A stretch of 64,000 nucleotides of DNA from Mercenaria mercenaria (Eukaryota; Mollusca; Bivalvia; Venerida; Veneridae), in the NCBI RefSeq assembly GCF_021730395.1, contig NC_069363.1:53563001-53627000 (forward strand), written 5' to 3'. Made by a program: the position numbers and the translations under genes. The notes under the pieces were generated by a model, which was not told the origin of the DNA, ran no database searches, and saw only the letters and a list, made by a program, of their open reading frames with translations. Positions 1 through 14,000 of this stretch are shown here, piece after piece (the stretch's first letter is position 1; every line of letters begins with the position of its first letter).

Positions 1-2085
1 ATAGTTTTGGCGTTGTCCGTCCGTCCGTCTTTCCGTCCATCCGTCCTTCCCTCCGTCCGTCCGTCCGGAGCCATATCTAGGAAATGGTTGGGAATATTTA
101 ATTACTTCATATACTTGTTCACCACTATGAGTTCTTGCGGCCCGTCAAGTTTCAGTCAGATTGCCCAAGTAACACCAGAGTTATGGCCCTTAGAAGTTTC
201 TAGTGTTAACTATATAGGGTACTATAAATATGGCAATTTCTGCATCATAACTTTTGATATATTTGACCTTAAACTATGAAACTTTAACAGAATTTAGAGC
301 ACTATAATGTGGTTGTGCACACACAATTTCGTGTGGATTTCTTTTGTCACTGCAGAGTTATTGCCCTTTAATTGTCTACAAATCCACATATTTGTACATA
401 ACAAACTTGCCATTTGGCAGAATTTCATTAAATTTCTTTCATTCTTTTCTGTGAACATTTATTATAAACATGTGAAGTTGCGCACCCACACCTGGTCGCC
501 TACTTGCCTTGGTCACCCGGGGTGACCCCGGGTTCAAAATTGACCCCGCCCCAGGGGTCACTTGATTTTACATAGGAAAATCTTTAAAAATCTTCTTCTC
601 AAAAACCAGAAGCTCTAGAGCTTAGATATTTGACTTGTAGCATTGCCTAGTGGACCTCTACTAAAGTTGTTCAAATCATGACCCCGGGGTCACAATTGAC
701 CCCGGCCCCATGGGTCACTTGATTTTACATAGGAAAATCTTCAAAATTTTTCTAAAAATAAACCAGAAGGCCTAGAGCTTAGATATTTCACATGTTGCAT
801 TACCTAGTAGACCTCTACAAAATTTGTTCAAATCATGACCCCAGGGTCAAAATTGTCCCTGCCCCAGGAGTCACTTGAGTTTACATATTAGGAAAATCTT
901 CAAAAATTTTCTTAAAATAAACCAGAAGGCCTAGAGCTTAGATATTTCACATGTAGCATTGCCTAGTGGACCTCTACAAAATTTGTTCAAATCATGACCC
1001 CCGGGGTCAAAATTGACCCTGCTTCAGGGGTCACTTGAATTTACATAGGAAAATCTTCAAAAATTTTCTAAAAATAAACCAGAAGGCCTAGATCTGAGGT
1101 ATTTGACATCTAGCATTGCCTAATAGACTTCTACAAAATTTGTTCAAATCATGACCCCCAGGATCAAAATGACCCCGCCCCATGGGGTTACTTCATTGTA
1201 CATAGAAAAATCTTCAAAATTTTCTAAAAATAAACCAGAAGGCCTAGAGCTTAGATATTTCACGTGTAGCATTGCCTAGTGGACCTCTACAAAATTTGTT
1301 CAAATCATGACCCTGGGGTCAAAATTGACCCCGCCCCAGGGGTCACTTGATTTTTCTTAGGAAAATCATTAAAAATTTTCTTAAAATAAACCAGAAGGCC
1401 TAGAGCTTAGATATTTCACATGTTGCATTGCCTAGTGGACCTCTACAAAATTTGTTCAAATCATGACCCCTGGGTCAAAATTGACCCCGCTCCAGGGGTC
1501 ACTTGATTTTACATAGGAAAATCTTCAAAAAATTTCTAAAAATAAACTAGAAGGCCTAGATCTTAGATATTTGACATGTAGCATTGCCTAGTAGACTACA
1601 AAAAAGTTTCAAATCATGACCCCCGGGGTCAAATTGACCCCGCCCCATGGGGTTACTTGATTGTACATATAAAAATCTTCAAAATTTTCTAAAAATAAAC
1701 CAAAAGGCCTAGAGCTTAGATATTTTACATGTAGCATTGCCTAGTGGACCTCTACAAAACTGGTTCAAATCTTGACCCCCCAGGGTCAAATTGACCCAGC
1801 CCCAGAGGTTACTTGATTGTACGTAGGGAAATCTTCATAAATTTGCTAAAAATAAACCAGAAGGCCTAGATCTTAGATATTTGATATGTAACATTTCCTA
1901 GTAGACTTCTACAAACTTTGTTCAAATCATGACCCCCGGGGTAAAATTGGCTCCGCCCCAGGGGTTACTTGATTGTACATCTGAAAATCTTCCAAAAAAA
2001 TTCTAAAAATCATCAGTTTGACATTAGAAACATGTAGCTCATATTACTCTGGTGAGCGATCCAGGGTCATCATGACCCTCTTGTT
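1..2085 (-). mobile_element. Tandem-unit element (AACAAGAG class), reverse orientation, 3' side cut by window edge
   Basis: Read on the minus strand, the element begins at 2085 with AACAAGAG, followed by a perfect short palindrome (GGGTCATGATGACCC) and GCTCACC. It runs left through about ten imperfect copies of a ~156-bp unit (about 520-2010), each containing a GACCCCGGGGTCA-like block and the string CCAGAAGGCCTAGA. It reaches a (GTCC)n-rich stretch at 20-70, which in sister elements lies close to the 3' end. The true 3' end is outside the window. It has no coding capacity and is non-autonomous. Rolling-circle (Helentron/pearl-like) assignment is inference from architecture shared with elements at 26528, 31439 and 58138. 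Confidence 0.75.
520..2010. repeat. ~156-bp tandem array, about ten copies
   Basis: Direct repeats recur near 521, 681, 838, 997, 1153, 1309, 1463, 1615, 1771 and 1929. Each unit holds a G/C-rich palindromic block (GACCCCGGGGTC and variants) followed by an A/T-rich stretch. Copies differ by scattered substitutions and small indels, so the array is not freshly amplified. It is the core of the element at 1-2085. Confidence 0.85.
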
Positions 2086-5000
2086 TTTCATTTTTAATTT
2101 TCCATCAATATTTATAATCAACATGTGAAATTTTGTTTCCTCTCCCGTTCCCCCGCACCCCCACACCCTTAAAAAATAAATATATATACATATATATATT
2201 TCCATTCCTTTTTTTTTTAAATGTTCAAACCTTCAACATGTTAAGTTGTGACTGCACAAGCCTTGCCCTCAGTCATGTTCAAGATATCTTACCAGTGTTC
2301 TCATAAGGACATCTGTTTTTTTAAGTTCAAATGTACATGTTAAACAATAACACCTGGTGCCAAACCACTCAAAGACAATATTTCGTTCCAGTTAAACTTC
2401 AAGCTCATATTTCAATTAACTGCATTTAATTTTGAAAGCTAAGCTTATTACAGTAAGCATATCCCATTCAAAATAAATTCTTTAGTCAGGATCAAAGTAT
2501 CATACATTTATTATGTACTCTTTAAAGGTCCATTACTAAGGGAAAGTGAGTTGGCAATTTTTTTCATAACCAGTGCATAGACTTCTGCAAGACACTAAAT
2601 AATGAAGATTGGCAGGTCAAAATTTACAGAAGGTCTTTGGAACTCAAAGAAATGTATGTGTATTATGTTGAAATTTCAATGAATCGACAGAATGACCCCC
2701 CAGGTCTTTTTAACTTTCTTCATACTTCATAGAAAAATAATTGTACATATACTGCGATTTATTTCGAATTTTTACATACCAACTTTCATTTTCCAATAAA
2801 ATGAAATAGTTTCTGTGCTTTTTAAAAGAAATTAAAATGTTTACTTTCTTTAGTATTGGACCTTTAATTAAACATTTGTTTTCTGTTAAATTGATTTTGA
2901 CTAATGAAATTATTTGCTTCTTATTAACATCCTTAACTTTTTGCCGGATATATTTTTTTGCCATTCCTCACCACAAACCCTTTCGGCGGCGGATACCAAT
3001 TCATCGAATTTGCTTGTTTATATAGGAACTTGGGCCCTATTAGGGACCACTATAGCTAAAAGTAGATATGCCTTTCTTCGCATTAACCACTAAAATGTAA
3101 TGGATTTTTATCAAACTGGATGTGTAACAATATCGAAAGGTCTCCTGCTATTTTGTTACAAATGGGGATAGGGACCAATTTAGCTAAAAATATAAACACG
3201 TTCAATGACCTCTTCTCATGAACCGCTTCACGAATCTTCATCAAACTACTGCTGTAATTATTCGTCTAAGGATAAACGAAACAAAATTGCAACCCTACGA
3301 AACCTTTGCGAAATATTAAAAGAGGACCATTTAAATTGTTAAAGTGCGGTGTTTAGTTTTGCAATTTGAAAAATGTTAGATGAAAGATGAATGTTAGATG
3401 AAAAATTCATAAACTTTTTTCCTTATTACAATTCGCCGACCATCATTTTTAAAGATATTTCTTGTTTTCTTGATGAAATGCATATAATATTATCTCGGCC
3501 GGTATTTTCGTAAAGGATATATATGTCTGAGACAGATATTTTTAAGATATTTTCTAAGATAGAAAAGAATAATAGGGAAAAAATGTCTTAGAAATCGAAT
3601 CTTTATCCTAAATTTCAAGACGAGCGTCCTTAAGATTTCATGACATTTTTTCTAAGATACTTTTTTAAGATTCTTAGCCCGTTTATGTTTAAGATTTTCA
3701 AGATGAAAGTTTTCAACCTAAGAACTGTTTAAAATAAGATAAAAAAAAGTCTAAGAGTGCACGGAAATACGAAGCCTGTGCTAAACTTATGTTATATGGA
3801 TTGGAATATTCATTGAACAATTTGATATTATACTGTGAAAATAGATTATCATCGAAAGAATATGATCGAATATCTTTCATTTAAATGATTATAGGAATAG
3901 CACAATGTATAATCATATATGATAAAGAGATATTTAAATGAAAACGAAAAAATGTATATATTTCTTAAGTATAGATTATCATTGCATACCTAGAGTCACA
4001 AGACTGTATTAATCACATAGACACATTTTTTTCTTTAAAATTCATAAGATTCTATTTTATAGAATAAAAACCTATAAAGTACATGTACCGTTTGTATAGA
4101 AAGAACAAAGATGAACAATTAAATATTTAATGATATAATATATATTAATAAAACAAGTAAATAACAGAGTCATCACATTCATGATATCTTTAGCGCAGTT
4201 CGGTAAAAAGTAAAGATAAATAATCATGTTTAACGCATTTTTTTCAAAATTAGTCTCCAATATTTATCTAAATAAATTAAATAATACTCGATGGCCCCAA
4301 CGCCGGCCGCTCAGCGCCTAAAATGGAGGCCGCTAGACTGCTAGGATGCTAACTTCATGCTGCTAGGTCACACACATTGGTGACAGGAAATAAAAAATGG
4401 ATGTCCGGTAAAGGAAATATTCGAAAAAAATGGGCTTATTTTGATTAATATTTCATCTGATGAGAAGGCAAACAGCCCCCTTTACACATAAATGTACTTA
4501 ATATTATAGCTAAATAACATACATTTTAAGGTAGGTTAAAGGTGGAAGGATAACCCTTGAGGTCACAGGAGATGAAATATGGAAATCAAGTACAGCATAA
4601 ACAATGAAACATCAGCTTTAGACCTAATTTAACAAGTTAAGACCCTTGTTCGAGCCTCTGTGTCATCACTTATACCTTACTACATATGGTCTGGCTTGTA
4701 CGGGTCCTGGCTACTGTTCAAAAACACATTCGGGTATATTGGATACCATCTGAGGTCAGGACATGCAATATAATATTATGGAGGAATGTTGAGTCAAAAC
4801 AGCATTACTTTTATCAATATTGGACGGGTTTCATCCCGGTTGGATGTCCTTTGACCCTGCATATACCACTATGTTATACCATAAGATAGGTATTTGTCCT
4901 TGTTATCGAATGAAGTCAAGTTTGAGTATTTGACATACCCATAAGCAATTCTCTTGTCTGCCCCGGTCGGGCCAGCTTAGGCTTGGTCAGCACACTACCG

Positions 5001-5461
5001 CATATATCAAGTTTGGTCATTTTCTAAAACCTGTTTTGAGCGCTGATGGCATCATATGGACTTGTAAGTAGCTTAGATGTCAACCAACATATTTACATAT
5101 GGAGTAGGTAGGTACCCGGGATGTACATGCTCGAACCCGCCCCAACCCCTACGGCTATCCGAGGTACTCAAACATGGCATCAATTGATAGCCAGGACTTT
5201 ATCGAAAACCTTTCCAACATGGTCAAAATAAGCAGATTTCGAACACTACCTGGTGACCTTCTACAACTTGCCCTGACCCCTCGGGCTAATGTAGGTACCT
5301 GGACTGGGTCTCAATCTGTACCTAGGACCTATACCTACCTACCTACCGACGAGAGAATTGCTCCAATGGTGTCGTTAGACTCAATGAAAATTGTATTTTC
5401 GTTTTCAGGACTGCATTTACTGCTCTGAAAAGTTCATATTTTGAGAATATTGCTGAACTTT
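2086..5461. other. Intergenic DNA, no gene seen
   Basis: A/T-rich DNA without a convincing open frame. There are diverged repeat-unit remnants at about 3030-3240 (AGGGACCA followed by TAGCTAAAA, twice), a stretch at 3530-3760 enriched in TAAGAT/CTTAAGA motifs, and more remnants at 4930-5460 ending with a TGACCTTGACCTTG motif. Short open frames here look random in composition. Confidence 0.6.
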
Positions 5462-5880
5462 GACCTATGACCTTGACCTTGCATCTATCATTCCAGTCTC
5501 CTCTTCTGCATCAGATATGCCCATTTGCGTTGCTGCTAATTTCGGCTGTTTATCTGTTAGCTCATTACCCATCAGGTTTTTATGTCCTGGAATCCAATGT
5601 ACTTCTATTTGATTTTCCCTCTCTTCAATTTTAGATAAGTGTCTTTTTATGTTAGAGATAGATTCAATTTTATTTGTTGGTACTTCCTTGCAAAATACAG
5701 ACAGGATAGCTGCCTGACAGTCAGTAAATATATGAATCTTTCTTTGAATATCAGTTTTCACCTCAGCTAAAAATTCCAGTGCAATTTCTAAACCAACTAT
5801 TTCTCAAGCGTAGTTGCTGCTGTTTTTACTAACTCCTCTATTCAGTAAAATAGGTGTTGAATAGTATCCTTCCAACAACT
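5462..5880 (-). mobile_element. LINE fragment, RNase H domain
   Basis: A minus-strand frame reads a ribonuclease H-like segment: FTDCQAAI, then VHWIPGHKNLMGNELTD, a spacing typical of the RNase H domain that follows reverse transcriptase in I-type non-LTR retrotransposons. Similarity continues upstream to about 5850 (EIVGLEIALEFL) beyond an in-frame stop. No reverse transcriptase or endonuclease is adjacent, so this is a truncated, dead copy. Clade assignment (I group) is inferred only from the presence of RNase H. Confidence 0.7.
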
Positions 5881-6313
5881 TAAACGACACTGGCAAATAT
5901 AGAACCTTAAAGTACGTTATCACAGTGACGTCATTTGTTTATCTCAGTGTATTTACGTTACACGGCAACAGCAACACTGGCAACAGAGCATTGCGCATCA
6001 TCTCATCATAACTAACTTCAGAAGATTCCTATTCAAAATATCAAAAAAGATTTCATAAATATTTGTGTGCGTTACGTAAGTTATTAATTAGCTTTAAACA
6101 TTTATCATCAGAAACGGTAGATCTATATTGAACTTTATTTTATATGTGGACTCTTTGTTGCGCGCATTTGGCGTAACGATGACGTTGGCAAGATAATGCT
6201 GAGTAAATCGTTCATTGACGTCAAGTCATAAGAACTGCGCTAAAGCATACAAACAGTTGTTGCAATCGTTCTAGAAAACTTTTCAAAGAAAATCAACAGC
6301 AGATTGTACTTTT
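5881..6313 (+). promoter_or_regulatory. Candidate promoter with two perfect CREs
   Basis: The stretch before the predicted start codon at 6314 holds two exact TGACGTCA octamers, at 5926-5933 and 6216-6223, plus GGCAAC half-sites at 5964-5969 and 5979-5984 that resemble RFX half-sites. TGACGTCA is the palindromic CREB/ATF site. The transcription start is not visible and no TATA box is obvious. Promoter function is inferred from position. Confidence 0.45.
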
Positions 6314-7999
6314 ATGTTACCCGGAGGTAAGTTTGCCTTCATTTTTAGGTTTTATCTTTAATTGTTTAAAATAGTTTTCTTATTACACTGAACTCTTGAC
6401 GAAATAACGCTGCAGAAATGTGTCGGGCATTTCATATTTTATATACTGTACCACTAGATATTTAATATCTAGATTTTTTAACAATGTTACTGAGTAAGTA
6501 TATTACTGTATTTTAATACTTAGTGTAAATAAATCATATATTTTGTCTTACTTTTATGTGGAACGGGAGATGTTTCTAAAACGTTACAAGAAAGCACTTT
6601 TAATTGAAACGGGAAATGTTAATAAAAAAGGAAGGCATGAAGGCTCTTTTATGTGAAGCGGGAGTTGTTTGTGAAAAAATAGGCATCAAAGCATTATAGA
6701 TTTTGTAATGACGTGTTGATACTTTGTGATAATTTTCCGAATAGAATAATCATAAACTCTTTTAATTTTATACTTTAGATTTTTCTTGTTGTAGAATGCA
6801 CTTTTGTATTTTGTGCTTCAGAAAACTTTTGTACTTTATAATTCATATAACAAAAATACACTGTTGAAGAGGATTATAAAGAAATCCTCAACGCATTGTA
6901 TTGCTTGTACAGTTTAGTGTACTGTCAGTTTGGTGTAATAATAATAATAATAATAACTTTATTTCAAGAAGGTAACACATAAAGATTTATAACAGTATTA
7001 GAACATATTAAACATCTTAAGTTTCAATGTGGCCTTCTTTAATATTAATAAAAAAAAACAGTTCAGCACACAAAAATAGATAAAAACTGATTATATAATT
7101 ATAATACAAGACAGAATTTGAATGATAAACATCTAAATACAACATTCACTCTTGACAAACACTCCATTTAATTAGAAAAAAATATGTATACAATCATAAA
7201 AAAGTAAAATCACTCAGATATTCATCACTGTTCATTCAACCGTTAAAAGAAAATAGATAAATAGCAATTGCAGAAAAAAAGTTGTAGGTTATTCAGATCC
7301 TAATAAGTATTTTTTGTATTTGCTTTTGAAAGCAGTAAGTGAATCCACACAACGCATATTCTGTGGAATGATATTCCATACTTTAGCACTATTATAGCCA
7401 AATGATCTTTTCATATAATTTGTGCGACATTTAGGTATTAAAATATCATTATGTACAACTGATCTAAGGCCATAAATTTTATTTCTGGAAAATGTTAAAA
7501 TATCAGATATGTAAGATGGTACAAGATTTTTTGTGGTTTTATATATTATTACTCCAGTATGGTATTTGCATCGTTCAGAAAATTTCATCCATCCGAGTTC
7601 TTTTAACATTTCAGATTTATTTGTCTGCAATTCTTTATTCAAAACAATTCTAGCAACTCTTCCTTGAAGTGCAAAAATCTTATTTGATGAGCCTTTACTG
7701 CATGTATACTAAATTGTACAGCAGTAATCTAAAACAGACAAAATACCGGTATATTCATTGTAGAATAATTTTTTCATATCCTCTGTTAAAAAATAAACAA
7801 TCCTTGTGCACATGAAAGTAAAGCTAATAAATGAAGATTCAGATTTGTATTCTTCAAGGAAGAGTTGCTAGAATTGTTTATGATAAACAACTTCTAGTTT
7901 TCTGAATCAACCATCTTTGATTTAAGTTTGAAATGTTAGCTAATAAAATTTGATTATTGTGCTAGATCATCAATGTGCTAGGCCAAGGCAGACCCCGCG

Positions 8000-8033
<34 letters not shown>

Positions 8034-11000
8034 AAAAAAAAAAAAGAAAAAAAGAGTTGTAACACCATGCGCGTCTTTGAATTTTCTACCCAAACAATAA
8101 CGAAAAATAAGCGCAATGATTAATTAACTGAAAGCTAAAATGAGCCGTGCCATGAGAAAACCAACATAGTGGCTTTGCGACCAGCATGGATCCAGACCAG
8201 CCTGCGCATCCGCACAGTCTGGTCAGGATCAATGCTGTTCGCTTTCAAAGCTATTTTTGGTAAGCCTATAAGCAGACTGCGCGGATGTGCAGGCTGGTCT
8301 GGATCCATGCTGGTCGCAAAGCCACTATGTTGGTTTTCCCATGGCACGGCTCAAATATGTTTGAAGTTGAATTAGCTGCTACACTACTTTCTCTGTCATT
8401 ATTTTTTCTGTGAGATTGTTTATCCGAGTTTGTTAATCAAAAAAGTATTTTTTCCCCTACCAAATTTAATGAATGAATGTTGTGTTCGAATATGTGTAAT
8501 ACAAAAAAGATCTTTTCCTTTTTATTAGAATTACATAACATAAACAATTTTACTTTTAATTAATGTTGCCTTTTCTGCTTTTTATTTTTGTTTTAAATTA
8601 TACGTTATTATTATTTTATTATTGTCGTCGTTGTTGTTGTTGTTGTGATGATCAGAACAATTATGAGAGGCTTTCTACAAACGTTGCGGTGTTCAAAAAT
8701 ATATTTTCTGCTTTTATAACAAATGCTTTAACTCTAAAGAACAATACAATGATTCTTTTTTTTTTTTTTTCAGTTTTCACGAATCTCGTCACAATTGTGT
8801 TTTGTTTAGTTAGTGAGGATAAAGAAAACGAATCTCATTTGAGCCGTGCCATGGGAAAACCAATATAGTGGCTTTGAAAGCGACCAGCATGGATCCAGAC
8901 CAGCCTGCGCATCCGCGCAGTCTGGTCAGGATCGATGCTGTTCGCTTTCAAAGCCTACTGTAATTAGAAAAACCGTTAGCGAACAGCATGGATCCTGACC
9001 AGACTGCGCTGATGCTGATGTATTTTTTTTTTGTTTTGTTTTACTTTTAATTTGAAAATTTATTATGCAATTATTTCAAATAAAGGCCTACATGTATTGA
9101 CATATTTTCACAGCTGAACTACCTAGAGAAATATGTTAGGCCCATACATTATAATTATCAAAACATAGTAATATTTTAGAATTTCTGTAGTCAAAATCCA
9201 TGATCAGACTTAAATTTTATTTTATACCCTGTAAAATATATATTTCGAGATAATAGCCACTGCAGAACTGAACAATTTATGTAAATTATGAACAACACTT
9301 TTCTCTGAAGTATATCAAATCACTTGAGTATATCAATTTTATCCTATCACGTTAATTGAGTCTTAACTGTAGCTGAATGTCTAAAAATTCAGAAGAATAA
9401 AGACACTAATATAATTGATAAAATAAAGAAGAAAATAGGGAGAACATTAAGAATAGAGTAAAAAAAAATAACGAGTAGCAGAACATTTCAGCATTTCATT
9501 ACCAGGTAGGTTAACAAACTGACAGTGTATAAACTATAAACATTGCTTGTTAGTCATATTCATTTCTGTCTTTTTCAGAAATCCGTCGGTATAAACAGTC
9601 TAGTTTTCCACTGTTGTCGATATTCGACGACACTGGACAGCTTGAACAAAGAAATCCAAAATCTCGTTTCCCGAGACTGCCAGAAAATGGCGGACTAAAG
9701 GAAACGAGGCTTCCACACATCGTGGACAAACAATCCCTAGTGGCTTCGTCTCAAGGTAATATATAACTCTTCGTTTGACAATTTTAGAACAGTTGTTGCA
9801 ATAAAGTAACGGAAATTAATTTAACAACAGATCGAAGTAACCAGGAGTAGCGGCCAAGTTACGAATTTTGCTTAGTGATAAAATTCCGCTGTTTTGACGA
9901 CGTCCACGTATAGTCTGGGAGAACTTCGTTAGATGACGTCGCAGTTGTTCTGTCTGGTAAACAGAATGACCGGGAAGCTGATTATAATGTGTGCAGTTTA
10001 TAATAAAACAATGTTTGCAAATGGAAAGAAAGTACTGTTTAAATTTGAATTTAGTTTTTTAGAGTTCATGCGAATTGAATGACATGATAGGATCGGCAAA
10101 ATTAACACGAGTTGCTCGTGCGATTTTTGGATTTACCGATCCTATTCTGTCGTTCATTTTGCATGAACTCCGAAAAATAATAATTTCTTAAATGGCCGTT
10201 CCATGCAAAATCACGTCACAGGCTATGTCAAAGAAATGATTTCGTCCTTTAGATAATACCTCATAGGAGTTTTATTATTGTCACATCGGTCATTTTATTT
10301 TGACAGAGGAGAGAAATCTCATAACGAAGACGAAATTAGGTCTAACAGCTCACGATTCTGAGGAACACAGAGAGCGTGCACCAGGTCGTCTGCACCCTAA
10401 CAAAGGAAAGCGATCACGTGGTAATGTTGACAGCGATCTCGAACAAAGAATTGGATTTGTCGGTATGAATATGTATTTTTTTTTAGAATTATAATGCATT
10501 ACAAGGTAGTATGTTACCACTTTGGTGTTTCGTCCTCAGTTAGACATGCACTTGTATAAAGTAAAGAAATTAAAAAAAAACACCAGTTTACAGTTTGACA
10601 ATAGACTTCATTCCTCATATTTGTTTTAAAGTACGTCATCCTTATATAGTTTGTCATGAAAATATGAACATGTATATATACATGTACCTAGCGACGGCGT
10701 TCTTACTTAAAATTGACATATTTCGTAGACTATTTGTCCGGAGATGTCGTGCATTCTAAAACACAATAATTTAATTAGGTGGACAAAACTCAAAGCCATT
10801 GTCCAAGCAGAAGTTAAGAAAGAGGCGGAAGCGTGTTCAGAATGGTGATGACTTGCTGGACCTTCTGGATGACGAGGAACTTTCTGGTCTCGAGAAAATA
10901 CTTGACTCTGACAGGTATTTGGTTTTAAAAAATAATCACTTTCTGAAATTGCTCTTTCTCGTACGCTCAAGTGATACTGTAAAATTGTCAGACAGGATCC

Positions 11001-14000
11001 ATATTAATCAATCTTCTCATTTTACTTTTTTTGCCATATATCTGTAATTCATGTGAGGATTTTAATGAAATTTTGCTCAAGAATTAAAGTCATGTATACT
11101 ACAACAATAGTGTATGCAAAGTTTCGGTATGCATGTACAACATAAAGGAAGTAACATCAATCTGCACGTTTAGAAGAAGACTATCTTTTTTATAAATACG
11201 GACACTGGCCTATAGCACTTGGCACCTTCATCGACAAATTTATGTATTGATATAACGCGCAAATTCTTTACCGCCACTCGGTGAGAATGCTGGTCAAAAA
11301 TCCAGTATTTAGTTTGTGTTTATCTGGCACAGATCAACAAATTGTTACAAGTTTGACTCATGTCGATAGAATCTGTAAAACTAATTGATGTACATTGTAA
11401 TTTTATATTATGCTCTTCAGCTCAGACAACAAACGGCCATGTGCACGCAGACGTCATAAGTCGCACGTGCGAGAGGGCCCATACTCTAGCTCGATTGTTA
11501 AAGACAACAGAAGACAAAGGATAAAGTCAAGTGATCGATCTTCTACAAAACCAGTCAAAACTAAAACATGTAGGTTCCCTGTACGTTTTTTCATTTTTGA
11601 GTAAAAGTTGTAATCGTAGCTGTCATAATCAGCATGGTTTGCAAGCACTAAATGTATAAAGTAAGTGTATATATATTACATTTGGTGTATTCGGTATGTT
11701 TTTTAGCTTATTACCCGTATTTTCAAAAACGTATAATAAAGGGACCAATGCCAAAGCGAAGAGAAATTCAATAAAGGTCAATGGGAACTAACTCACTTCC
11801 CAGAGGCCTATATTGTAATGTTTCCCGGGTCATGGCCCTTTCCTAACATTTACACTTTTGATGCCACCTACGCAGGATGAAAGAACTATCCTAGAACTTT
11901 AGAAAAAACTGCAAGAAATACTAAACTGACTAACTACATGTTCACCGTCACTTTTGGGCACTTTTTCTCTTTGAACTCGGTTACCCGTAGTCCGGTAGTG
12001 ATTTTTTTATTTTTCATGAAAATGCTCTATTGATAAAACATGCATGTTTCTCACACAAAATGCATCTTTCCATATAAGTTTAGCCAGTAATCATAAAGTA
12101 TAGTTTTTTTATGAAATAAGGTAGTTTCCTAACACATCCAACATATTTTACACCAGTGGGAGATCAGTTTACATGGTAAATATACACCGCGGAATACCCT
12201 ATACTTTTTCAAGCAATCAGAAGCCTTGTGAGTTGCTTCCAGCTGACCTAAATAATAATATTAAGCAAATTAAGTGAGTTTATATCCCCCTCGAAATGTT
12301 TTGTAATCTTGAAAGATATTAAATTTCCAGCTATACATAGATTACTTTGTTTTGTGAGATTTTTTTTTTCATTTTAAAACAATAAAAGGGCAATAACTTT
12401 GCAGTTCCTGATGAACGATGTGCTTTTAGTGATCTTCATTTTCCCCAAATTCACGAAGATCAGCGCATGGATTACAAGGACATAACTATGGAGTTACAGA
12501 AGTGATCACCAACGTCCATATAGGGCCTAGTGATCTACATCTGTTTTATGAAGATCCATCAATAGGTTTCCTAGATTGCAGTCAAAGTTCCATATTTTTT
12601 TCTGGGTCAAGGGGGATAATACTATATAACTTGTGCAGATTAATAATTATGTGAGGCTAACATATGTTTTGAATTATAAGCATTATCAATTTCGGACGGA
12701 CAGACGCCCGGACGAACAGCCGGACGGACAACGCTACATTCATATCCTACAGTCTTCGACAGAGGAAAATAATGATAATTTCAAACTTATTTAAACACAA
12801 AAAGACGATAAACAAAGAGTATACATTTCGACACACGTATATATGAGCCGCGCCATGAGAAAACCAACATAGTGGGTTTGCGACCAGCATGGATCCAGAC
12901 CAGCCTGCGCATCCGCGCAGTCTGGTCAGGATCCATGCTGTTCGCTTTCAAAGTCTATTGCAATTAGAGAAACTGTTAGCGAACAGCATGGATCCTGACC
13001 AGACTGCGCGGATGCGCAGGCTGGTCTGGATCCATGCTGGTCGCAAAGCCACTATGTTGGTTTTCTCACGGCGCGGCTCATATATTGAACGGCAGCTCGA
13101 ATGCATTTTTGACTGAATTTTGTGATTTCAGTTTCGGAGGTAAAAGAAGATTTTAAAAACCCAAAACCGATCTCGAAATGGCGAGCTGATGATGCATCTT
13201 TAAAAGAGGAAGGAAAACAAAGGTATTTATATAAATAGCAGCTGAGTAAACTGAGTACAGGCAAATATAGACTACCTCCTAAACACCTCAAGACTATAAC
13301 CTGCCTTGAAAAATAACCATTTTCTCTACCCTTTCCCCGTAGACCTAACAGCAGTACAATTTTTCCTATCATTAGTGGTTGCCTGTGAAAAAAAAATTAT
13401 CAGCAGGGTTGACTGTATGTTGCACCGTTTTATTTTCCTACTAAGAAGTATATATTTCGTAGTTTGTATATCTTATTTTCTTTGTCATTCCTAATAAATC
13501 TTTCAAAGCATGTATGTTTTATATCAACAGACATGTCCTTGCAACAGAGGAAGACCGTGCCCCCAAGCCTAAGGCAGCAAAAACGCTGGAAAAACACCAT
13601 GGATCCAACAGCAGAAAGACGCTACTGCTTCTAAGTTTGTAGGCGATCTTTCCAGCACAGACTTTTGGGGAGAAAGAATGTAGAAGCGGCAAATGATAAC
13701 TCATTAGCAGTTTCAGAGCTGACCAAATACGCAAAGGGACAAAACGAAGAACAGCCGACGATACCAGTAATACAGAAGAAGTGCTTGACAGTGTGAAAAA
13801 GGCAAGTATAGATTTTTCTGATATATGCATAAAATTTCAAAATAGGCGACGATTTCCTACAGGCCTGAAGAAAGGCGACAAAAAGAAAGTTAGTCAGTTC
13901 ACCAAACTGATAAATGATAAAGTGCGAAAGAAGAGCACTGAAATACTACTAGAACGTATTTCAGACAACAAAAACAAACGTACAACGGTAAAGGATGAAG

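Noticed and set aside
520-2010. CRISPR-like array
   Set aside because: The ~156-bp units are contiguous with no unique spacers, and the context is a eukaryotic mobile element.
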